From: Lotus japonicus
Taxonomy: Eukaryota > Streptophyta > Magnoliopsida > Fabales > Fabaceae
Direction: 5' to 3'
NCBI RefSeq assembly: GCF_012489685.1
Contig: NC_080042.1
Span: 4,962,501 to 5,026,500, forward strand
DNA: 64,000 bases
The notes below the pieces were generated by a model. The model was given only the letters and a program-made list of their open reading frames with translations, had not been told where the DNA came from and did no database searches. Shown piece by piece: positions 55,532-64,000 of this stretch (its first letter is position 1; the number at the start of each line of letters is the position of its first letter). The position numbers were made by a program, and so were the translations under genes.

Positions 55532-58500
55532 CACTCTTTCCAGAATTTTATGTCATGACCCATCCCAATCTTCCTTCTTACCCCACTCACAAACCATCCC
55601 CCATTACCTCCCCCCTCACTAACCTTCCCCAAATCCCTCCACCATATAGACCCCTTCTTGAATAAGCTCATGTGGTTGGTGCCATAGAGATGAGTTCCCA
55701 GAGGGTTCAGGTTGGAAGGGTGCCTTGCACTCTCATGTGCTAACGCATCACAAAAGGCTCTATGAGTAATAAAACTGTCACGCCTGCAACAAAGAGAATT
55801 AATTAATTTGGATAAGTATGGTAGTATAGATAGGATTATCAATACAATTCTAGTCACATAATTCATCCAAGTATAAGATATGAGCTTAACTATTGTATGT
55901 GTTTAAACTGATATATAGTCCCACGTTAGATAATATGAAATGATAATAATAGTTTATACTTTATAAATAAGAGTGTTGGAATTTGTCTGAATTAAATCGC
56001 ACCCTCATATATAGCCCTCTGTACTTTCAAATCATGAACAATAATTTTACTAGCAAATTAATTAATTTGCATAAGATGTTATAGAAAGCATTAGGTACAA
56101 TTCTAGTCACACAATTTACACTTAGTTACAATTTTATATTTTATATGTGCAATTTTTACTATTAACCAATTAGAGTATGATACACGATTAAAATAAGTTT
56201 TCAGGAAATAATGACAAATAAATTAGTGAATAACTGAATTTTTTATTATTCAACCACACACAAACAACACCCAAAAAATAGTAGATAAGTTTTATCCTAA
56301 TTTAAAAAGTCAAGATAAAACATTCAATAATTTTGAGATATATTTTCGTTGAAATTCGATATACTATTTCGGTATTTCAGAATAGAAAAATAAAATCCAC
56401 CTCTACTTAAATGAAAACTAGAATTAAACCTCTATCCAAAACAAAAATTATGATACCAAAATCCGAAACACACCAACAACTCCCTATCTAACTACCACTT
56501 TGAGGGCTTTATTTGATCACCCAAAACGAAAGAATTATTGACAAAATTGATGAAAGTTAAAATCAATACCGCAACATGGGACCAGCCTCAATAAATGCAA
56601 GGCATGTCCATTTTGAACCATGTGAATTCTAGTGAAAACGATCGTACAACCAAAGGGTTACTAAATTCTCGGCAAATCTTGTGGGAAAACAAGAACTATA
56701 GATATCCAAATTAATGAACAAATATAAGAAAGAGAGCCACTGACATTAATGAACAAGAATGTACCATATTTGATTTGAACCACGTATAAATATATGACCA
56801 ACTTATCATCATGTGACAACAACCCCAGAAATAAAAAATCACTGTGGCCATTACATTGTTGCTAAAACTACACGTGAATGGGAATAACGATAGAGAACGT
56901 TGTTCCCGAGAACAAAGTTGAAGTTGCTTGTTTTTTTCTTCTCAAAACATTTCAATTTGTTAGTGTGTTCACTCACGTGCGAGAACAGTCTCACAGTAAC
57001 ACCCAAACATAAACGAACAAAAGAAAAGAAAAAGGTAGAACGGCTTTGGCTCCAGTTTATCTTTTGTTAGAAGCATTTTCTTCAGCTACCATCCATGCTA
57101 ACATTCTTTTCTTTTCATTTTAAAACTTACTCAACTATCTACTAGTCTTAGTTCACACTAGTTAAGTTAGGTGAAGGGTACAAAATGCTGTCTATCGAGT
57201 GCTTTTAGTTCAGAAACTTTTATATGATAAATAATTAAGTTACACCAGAGAAGTTCTTACAATAGTTAATTAGTTCAACTAACTAAATGTTTAAAATAAC
57301 TTCAATGAAATCTTCATAGAATGTTGGTTCATTTATCTTTTTTTATAATCAATTATGACACACGAGAACTATTTAAAGAAGATTTTCCCAGTAATTGATT
57401 TTGGCGTAGGTTTTTCAAACAGGCACTCAATGCCTTTTCATTATTATTACAATGCATTTTAACTTTTAAATTTGCTGTAGCTGCCGGTGCCTTATTCTTA
57501 TGGTGTGTTTGAGTAAAAACCATAATTAAGTGTATATGAAAGTTAAAACTTATTTTATAAAAAGTTATTCATAAGTTCATTTAAAAAATTTAATGAAATA
57601 AACCCAAAATATCGTATTTGTAGGTATAAGGTCTTATTTTTAAGTTAAATAGTTTATCAAAATAAGCTGATCAAATCAGCTTATAATTATGTCATAAGCT
57701 ATTAAGCATTCTTAAGATAAGCTCAAATAATTTTTCTTAAAACGTACTCATGTAAGTACACCAAACATTCAACAAAACTAAACTCAACTAAGTTGGACAT
57801 AGATTTTGGTACCTGGAGAAGAGAGTGCCACAGTCACATCTATACTCTCTTGTACCACAAGTCTTAGAATGTGCTTTCCAATCTGATTGAACAGCATACT
57901 TCTTAGAGCACTTTTCACACTTCCACTTCTTCTCACCGTGCTTCCGAGAGAAGTGCTTCTTGATCCCAGTGAGGTCTCCAAGAGCCCGTGAAGGGTCATG
58001 GTGGACACAAGTGGGTTCAGGACAGAGATAAACCTTTCTCTTTGCCTGCTCTTTTGTATTCTTCTGCTTTAGTTTCCAAGGCAAGTTGTGTCCTCTTCTG
58101 TGGAGCTGTAAATTTTGCTCCCTTTGGAACCCTTTGTTGCATACCTCACATATGAACCTGTTTGTTGCCATTAGTGTCTTGGGAGATAGTGCTATCACCT
58201 CAGAATCTGGATCTGTTGTCACCATTGAAAGAAAAATAAAAATATGTCACTAATTAAAGCAAAATTTTGGACAATTCTATGCTTCAATGAGCATTGAGGA
58301 GTTAATAAATATTAAGGATTTAAAAAAAAAAACAATGACAAAAAATTTATTAGTACAGTAGATAAACATAGAGGAAATCCAGCAATAATAGGGTTTTCTT
58401 GTCAAGTATGTTTCTGGAGAAGAAATCCAGCAAACAATTTCAAGAGGGGTATTTTTCAAGTACATATAAATGCTTTTAAGTAATCAAATAATGAAGAATG

Positions 58501-58660
58501 CATAGAGCTACTTGCATGGTGTTCCAGGTTGATGATTCCTCCTCTTCTTCTGAGGAACTACAGGTGGAGCAGCAGTTGATGAAGAGGACTGGTGTTGTTG
58601 TGTATTCTGACTTTGATTTTCTTGTCTGATTTCCAAGAATGGTGAGGAAGAAGCAGCCAT
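55531..58660 (-). CDS. Truncated IDD duplicate: four zinc fingers plus 43-aa novel tail (predicted 265 aa)
   Basis: Exons 58660-58516, 58212-57813 and 55783-55531, by analogy to the full gene; splice sites, including the GC donor, are unchanged. The first 222 residues equal the N-terminus of the IDD protein, so all four zinc fingers remain. At 55662 the frame enters the 131-bp spacer and codes for FKKGSIWWRDLGKVSEGG and on to DIKFWKE, ending at a TGA (55533-55531) that spans the far boundary. The MSATALLQKA and LTLDFLGV motifs and the whole activation/interaction tail are lost. It keeps 1.2 kb of the same upstream DNA, so it may be transcribed. If made, it could bind IDD targets without recruiting partners; whether it is expressed is unknown. 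It could also be an inert fragment. Confidence 0.75.
55532..55662. other. 131-bp spacer (filler) between duplicate copies
   Basis: Unrelated to either flank and C/T-rich (for example CCTCCCCCCTCACTAACC). No source recognised in the window. Typical of filler DNA at end-joining junctions, or a sign of an assembly join. Confidence 0.8.
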
Positions 58661-60587
58661 GTTGTTGTTTTGCAAACTTGAGATGCAACCCTGGGATTTC
58701 TTAAATTTGAAACCTGTTATATAGAATGTTATCAAATTCCTTAGCAAATAGAAAAACTAAATTCCATGCTTTCTTGTCTCTTGGACACCATAAAATAAAA
58801 AAGGGAAACAAAAAGGCATAAGAAAAAAGAAGGAAATAAAAAGACCTGAAATCTATATATGTTTCATTTTACCTGCTTTTTCTTGTCCCTTTGAAAGCTT
58901 TTCTGATTAAATCTAGAAAACACCAAGGAGAGTTTATCTAATTAGGAGACACCAACAATCCTGAGATAAAAGAGAAGAAAACAATCACTCTGTAGACCTA
59001 CTCATCTTCTCTCAAGCTATAGCTATTGTTTTCTTATGCATAAAACTTTGCTTCACCCTCTTCTTTTATTCCTCAATCATTTGATGTCTTCTATACATAA
59101 ATAATACTAGGCATACTTGTCCACCCATACGCATACCCATATCCCTTTCTCTCCCTTTTTTGTCTGTTTCTCTTAGCTACTTCCTTTACTTGTATGCATT
59201 TATTCCCTCATCCTTGTTGTGTAATTTGTAATGGAAAATAATTTGGTGTGGTGAAGTAACAAATTAATAGAAGGTAATTTGTGTCACTATTGTGCAGCTC
59301 TTGCACAGCACAGGCTACTGTGTCCTTAGCAGGGTGATAGTTCGGGGCCACCGACCCCGTAGGCCTTACAGTCTCCTTATCTCTCCTTCTCTTGTTTCAT
59401 ATCTTATTGCCAACATGCACACACAAGTTGCTCTATATCCTCATTTCCCTGCCCACCATGAATTGCCAGTTATATTTTTTTTTTTACGAAATAAAATGAT
59501 GGGTCCAATGCACTTTTGTTCAATATTAACAACAACGTCTTGCGCAAGTGAGGATAAATATTTTAAATTAAAGTGATATCTCGTAATTGCATAAAGGATT
59601 TGTTATTCTTTTAGATATACGTTCTCTATCATATATATCTTAGTATATTTATTTTTTTAAGGGGAATAGTAGATATATATAAATATAACTTGTTGAGAAA
59701 CAACCCCTTTCAACTTTCAACTTGAGTATAATAACCTAACCAACAAAAGTTGGTAAGCAACACAAGGAAGCTTTTAAAGACCAAAACCCTAGATCTTAGT
59801 ATATTTATATTATATCATGAATGATTCATTTCAAGTTTGATACACCCTATTATAATATTTCACGTACACACTTCCTTCTAACTCACTACTACAGAAATGA
59901 CATTTTGCCACGCCTCAATTGTCACGGTTATAGGCGGAACCGTAGCAAAAGCTCAATTGCCACTGTTATAAGCGGAACCGTGGTAATATGAGATAATATT
60001 TTATTATTTTTTTTTGAGGGACCGTGACAATAGAAATTTTCTCCAATTTTGTTTAGAAGAAAACCCTAAAGCTGTGCAATCCCTCTCCCTCCCACGCTCT
60101 ATCCTACTCTTCGCAAACCATCGACCTGCCGACGAAGCTCCGATCTGTTCCCGTCCCTCTCTCGTTTCCCTGTCCTTCCCTCCCACTCTTCATCGACCTA
60201 TCCCTCTCTCCCACCAGCGAATTTAGTGCGGAGAATTCTGAGACGGAGCGAGCCGCACAGGAAGAAAGGTTCTCTTTCTCTTCTCTTCAACCCTTCCAAT
60301 CTCTCTTTCGTTTTTGCATCTGGTGGTGTTGTTTTGATTTTCTGTTGCGAATTCTTTAGGTGAAATGTGGAACGTGTGGAGAACTGAGCCAGAGAGAAAC
60401 TTGTGTGGTCTTAAACGACACCGTTCCGATCCAAGTTGGCAAGGGTTCTACCCATCTCATTCAAAAGGTAATCAATCAATCTCTTCCTCTCTAATCAAAC
60501 AAACATATTATTCACTTGAATAAAGAGTAAACCCTTATTTTTATGAAAGATTTTGATAAGCTTGGGGAATGAAATTAGTGTTTACTT
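55663..60587. repeat. Tandem segmental duplication, copy 2 (4925 bp)
   Basis: Second copy of 50607-55531. At its left boundary TAAGCTCATG follows the spacer. At its right boundary the CACTA sequence continues without a break (GTTTACTT then GTTGAGTAATC), so this right flank is the original arrangement and copy 1 holds the secondary junction. Confidence 0.96.
60360..60467 (+). pseudogene. Captured exon of a CXXC zinc-binding protein gene (CZIB/UPF0587-like)
   Basis: Flanked by TTTAG and GTAATC splice sites. Its 36 codons read VKCGTCGELSQRETCVVLND and continue to GKGSTHLIQK. The spacing of the CXXC pair, Cys, and GKG-T-HLIQK matches the middle of the small conserved CXXC-motif zinc-binding protein (human C1orf123 family), as I recall it. 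The second CXXC of that family would lie in the next exon, which I cannot find. A 5'-UTR-like stretch at about 60058-60260 lies upstream. Confidence 0.7.
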
Positions 60588-61136
60588 GTTGAGTAATCAG
60601 TAAATGGATCAACTTTGTAATTGTAAGTTCTATTATTATTTGAGTAAGTAGTCAAGTTAGTGTATAGCATTGATTTTTCAAAAAGTGATACTTATTTTGT
60701 AAGTCTCTGAAATATGTATTTTGTTAGAAACATTAGTGCATGTTTGGATCAAAACTAAAGGTGCTTTTATTTTCCGATTCATGAATTCCAAAGCTAATGG
60801 AAAATACTTGTTGGATTGGGGTTGAAAGCCCTTGTAGTTACTTCAAACCCTGCGGTTTTCCAAACACAATCTAGTCCCTGAGTTTAAGATGTTGCACTCA
60901 TATTATTACCGTGGACACTCTTATCGTTTTGCTACCAAATTGATTGTATACTCTTATAGATTAGAGATTCCTCACCTGTATTTATATTTTAAAAACTTTT
61001 CTTACATGGGCTGTTTAGCATCATGTGCTTTCAGAAGTAACCCTTTCACCAGCAATTCTAGCTATCCATTTTCATGAGCTCTTGATAGAAGAAATGTTTC
61101 AAATAGCTCTTGTCAGTTTCTCATTGTTTTCTTGCT
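60588..61136. other. CACTA interior between gene fragments
   Basis: AT-rich non-coding sequence with no repeat or exon recognised. It separates the CZIB-like exon from the RopGEF exons. It may hold intron sequence of either captured gene. Confidence 0.4.
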
Positions 61137-61797
61137 GAGAATGCAGCTGCTGTTTTTGGTGAACAAAAGTGCCTAGAGCCGATGCTGCCCGAGAGGAAAG
61201 CCAGATGGAGAAAGGGAATCGATTGGCTTCTATCAGTGACAGATTATGTTGTTGAGATGGTTCCTACTCAACAAAAATCAAAAGATGGAACCAGCATGGA
61301 GGTAACCCTCCTCACTCACACCCTACTTTTTTAATGTTCCTTATTGTCCCTATGATAGTTGATATATGATTGATCCTCATCTTTGAATGAATAGATTATG
61401 ACAACGCGACAACGAACAGATCTCCATATGAATATCCCTGCCTTAAGAAAGCTTGACAACATGCTTATTGTAAGATCACTAACCAAAATTATCATTATTT
61501 TTCTATAGATATGTCTCAATTGGTTGTTAGCTCTTAAAAAAACTTGCTGATGATGAGCAGGATTGTCTAGATAACTTCAAAGATCATAATGAGTTCTACT
61601 ATGTATCAAAAGATGCAGATGATGCAGATAAAGATAGTTCGAAGAGAAAAAGTGATGACAAGTGGTGATTACCTACACTTAAGGTTCCTGCAGAGGGTTT
61701 ATCTGATGCGGTGAGAAGGTTTCTGCAGTATCAAAGAGATTTTATGAATCAAGTACTTAAAGCAGCAATGGCCATAAATGCACAGACCCTATCTTAA
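61137..61797 (+). pseudogene. ROPGEF: RopGEF PRONE-domain fragment, three exons with a premature stop
   Basis: RopGEFs activate plant Rho GTPases through the PRONE domain. Exons: about 61141-61301 (FGEQKCLEP, ARWRKGIDWLLSVTDY, VPTQQKSKDGTSME), 61395-61469 (IMTTRQRTDLHMNIPALRKL) and 61561-61797 (DNFKDHNEFYYVSKDAD, GLSDAVRRFLQYQ, LKAAMAINAQT). GT-AG introns are retained. In the third exon TGA at 61666-61668 replaces the second Trp of a conserved WW pair. The frame then ends at TAA 61795-61797, past the splice site expected after AQTLS. Only the N-terminal third of PRONE is here; the catalytic remainder and the C-terminal region are absent. Not functional as a GEF. Confidence 0.88.
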
Positions 61798-63575
61798 CAT
61801 TTTCATCGCTTTTCACATTATATAAGTTTTGGTCTTTTTACTTCTTTTACAAAATGGTGCGTTAATTATGACCAGAAAGACAAGAACCATCATATCTTAG
61901 GTTTGCTAAAGTTCATTTGACTGAGGGAGCACACACACACACTTCTGCAATATAGTATAGATATGGGTAGGTGGGTATATTTAATGAACTTTAGAGATCA
62001 TTTTATCAGGTGGTGATATAGGCTGCCGAACTTCGGTTTGGTTTGTTTTGATTATGCTTAAATGTCATTTTGGATAGGTTTGATAATATACATGTTATTT
62101 GCTATTAAGAGCATGTACATGTTTTCGTTTTCTTGATAGTGAAAGTATGCTGGTAGCTAATTAAAACTAAGATATGACCATCAAAATCAGAACTGATATC
62201 ACAGTTTGATCTGTTGTTTCAAATTTCTGATGATATTTATAAAAACAAGGTGATTCATACCCTTTTCGTGATCTGATTTCGGATTTGAATTTCAAATGCA
62301 TGATGTGTGTAAGTTGCAGGTAAATGTTTATATACAGCAGAGCTGTGTGTTGCCAAGCAGTGTTTAGTTTCTTCAAACTCCATATCTGTCTTCTGTTGTT
62401 CTAGCACCTGCTTTCTTCAAACTCTCATGAAGGTGCTTCCCTTTCTTTCCTAATCAAATATTCTTATTTACTTAGAATGCTAAATGTGAGTTGTTCTAAT
62501 GTTTTGGTTTAATGATTGAATGATTTACATGATTATTATTGTGGGTAAAGCTCTACAACGGAAAGAGTTAGGAAAAGAAGACATGATATATGGTGATAGT
62601 CATAGATACAGGTACTGTTCTTTCCTTTATAGTGCTTCACAACTTCATATGAGTTGATGTATGTGCATCTTGTAATTGAAAAAGTTTTCTAGTACTTCTT
62701 TGCCTTTGCCTATTGTTTTTTGAACTTCTTTTTGCTAGTGGAGAGTGTATCTTTGCCCCAGGGTCTAGAAGCTCAAATAAACCATGGTTTTCTTAAACTT
62801 AAATTGACCCGATTTGCCATGTCATCATTCTCATATATTGATCTTATTTGAGTGCATCTTGTTTGCTGAATTTATAGGTAAACACCATAGAAAAAGAAAG
62901 ATCCTTGATGATCATTAGGTTTAAAATGTTTGCCAAATATGTGGTTTACTTGATTCTTAATTGATTTTAAAAAATCAAAGTTGTATTTTCCTCTGAAGCA
63001 TTTTGGTGAAGGCTTATGCATGTAGCTGACCCAGCCTAGTGGGAAAAGGCTAGATTTGTAATGATAATGATTTTGTTAAAGGGCTGAATAAATTACATAG
63101 TTAAGAGGGAACTAATAGAGATAGTTGTGGAGTAAAATGAATTGCAAATATTTGAAATTTTAACCGTCTTACTTTTTCAAGCTAGGTTATGGAAGGACTA
63201 CAAATTTTTAATGGTCTAGAGTGTGAGGTAGCTTGTAGTTCTTCGAAGGTATTAAATGTCAATTGTTACTTCTACATATTTTGTCAATATATGTCTTTAT
63301 TCACTTTAACTGAGTAATTCTTCTTGTTAAGAGCCAAAGATATCATTTAGATATAGATTATTTAGAATGTATGGGTTTGACCTCTAGCAGAGCATCCCAT
63401 TTTAGTATCTCAATCTCTTTCTCATATCTCTATGTCCTTTACTTTTTTTTTCCATCTTTGTAGTTATTTTGCAGATCTTGCTGATTATGCATTTCATTAA
63501 AGTAATTATGTTGGATTGTGTTCTTGAACTGCCAGTCCTTACATGTACTTAACAGCACCTTTTGCATGTTGTTAG
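61798..63575. other. CACTA interior, mostly non-coding
   Basis: AT-rich sequence. A short open stretch at 62550-62610 (QRKELGKEDMIYGDSHRYR) lies between possible splice sites and could be another captured exon, but I do not recognise it. An AC dinucleotide run lies near 61930. Confidence 0.4.
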
Positions 63576-63689
63576 GTGTCATATGTTTTAGATACCGACG
63601 ATGTCTTATATCGAACGAGAAGTAAAAGAAAGGTAGCAAAGTCTTCGAATATTAGTCCAAGTAGAGCTCCACGGTTCCATGGTTCATAA
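63576..63689 (+). pseudogene. Possible captured terminal exon (37 codons)
   Basis: Preceded by TTGTTAG (acceptor-like) and open to a TAA, reading VSYVLDTDDVLYRTRSKRK and ending APRFHGS. Basic and Ser-rich. I do not recognise the gene. Its phase does not join cleanly to the open stretch near 62600. Confidence 0.35.
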
Positions 63690-63870
63690 TAATATGTAAA
63701 TAGACGTAATTAGTGCGGTAGAGAACATTTTTTCTATTCATTTTTGTAGCTAGTGTATTATTTTTCATTTCCTTTAACTGCTACATTGTTGAGGTTACTT
63801 TTTATGAAATTTGGTGGCTGCAATTAGTCTCAGTTAGTTACTTTTTATGAAATTTGGTTGCTGCAATATG

Positions 63871-64000
63871 TGGCATCTATTGCCACGGTTACGTAAGCGT
63901 GGGAATATGTGGCATCTATTTCCACGGTTAAGTACGTAACCATGGCAATATGGGGCATCTATGGCCACGGTTAAGTACGTAATCGTGGCAATATGTGGCC
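63871..64000 (+). repeat. Subterminal palindromic repeats of the CACTA element
   Basis: Three tandem units of about 39-43 bp, each GGCATCTAT(T/G)(G/T)CCACGGTTA...GTAA-CGTGG. Each unit has an imperfect palindrome around CCACGGTTA and TAACCGTGG. Such arrays are binding sites for CACTA transposases near element ends. Confidence 0.75.

Larger units (their letters stand above)
59894..64000 (+). mobile_element. Non-autonomous CACTA (En/Spm-like) element carrying gene fragments; right end beyond window
   Basis: Left terminus CACTACTACAGAAATGAC at 59894, candidate 3-bp flank ACT. Subterminal motifs with GCGGAACCGT follow. At 63870-64000 matching CCACGGTTA...TAACCGTGG-type repeats appear, as expected near the opposite end. 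No transposase motif is seen in about 4.1 kb, so it is non-autonomous. It carries exons of at least two host genes with introns, so capture was from genomic DNA. The right terminus lies past 64000. Confidence 0.78.

Noticed and set aside
55531..58660. Second full-length IDD gene
   Set aside because: Exon 3 is cut after 121 nt and exon 4 is absent from the second copy, so only a truncated product is possible.
61110..61334. 74-codon ORF starting before the RopGEF exon
   Set aside because: It reads through the splice donor at 61302; the exon structure explains the conserved part better.

Overview
The window is plant nuclear DNA. It is built of nested LTR retrotransposons, a CACTA DNA transposon carrying pieces of plant genes, and one plant-specific transcription-factor gene of the INDETERMINATE DOMAIN (IDD) family. 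The SIRE/Maximus-type Copia elements with their env-like ORF, the Tekay-like Gypsy elements and the style of the repeats fit a legume, but that is an inference. There are no prokaryotic features.

Bases 1-33541 are an insertion stack. The oldest layer is Copia-2, a decayed minus-strand SIRE element. Its pieces are 15526-18460, 26498-29396 and 33341-33541, and its left part lies outside the window. It was hit three times. LTR-A (to 15525) sits in its env-like ORF. Gypsy-1 (18461-26497) has a perfect AAGGA target duplication. LTR-B (29397-33340) is a solo LTR with a perfect AACAT duplication. LTR-A was then hit by Copia-1 (1-11835), a young, apparently intact minus-strand SIRE element with gag, pol and env-like ORFs plus a small antisense ORF. 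Gypsy-1 is also very young by LTR similarity, yet it lacks the whole RNase H region.

Bases 33542-44593 hold a remnant of an inverted SIRE LTR tail, then the start of an Athila/Tat-like element (degenerate gag, decayed primer site, LTR from 34065). That LTR is split by Gypsy-3 (35343-44542), a minus-strand element with four in-frame stops and a truncated 3' LTR. The long LTRs of LTR-A, LTR-B and Gypsy-3 each carry a short acidic ORF near the LTR 3' end that looks related between families.

Bases 44594-48657 are AT-rich intergenic DNA with a possible MULE. Bases 48658-53604 hold the complete IDD gene on the minus strand: four coding exons, 574 aa, and a non-canonical GC-AG first coding intron. 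A 4925-bp block (50607-55531) is repeated without visible change at 55663-60587, with 131 bp of unrelated DNA between. The second copy has the promoter, all four zinc fingers and 121 nt of exon 3. It then reads into the spacer, predicting a 265-aa protein without the IDD C-terminal region.

From 59894 to past the right edge is a non-autonomous CACTA element whose first 694 bp also lie in the first duplicate copy (54838-55531). It carries an exon of a CXXC zinc-binding (CZIB/UPF0587-like) gene and three exons of a RopGEF PRONE domain with a premature stop. At 63870-64000 it shows palindromic subterminal repeats.
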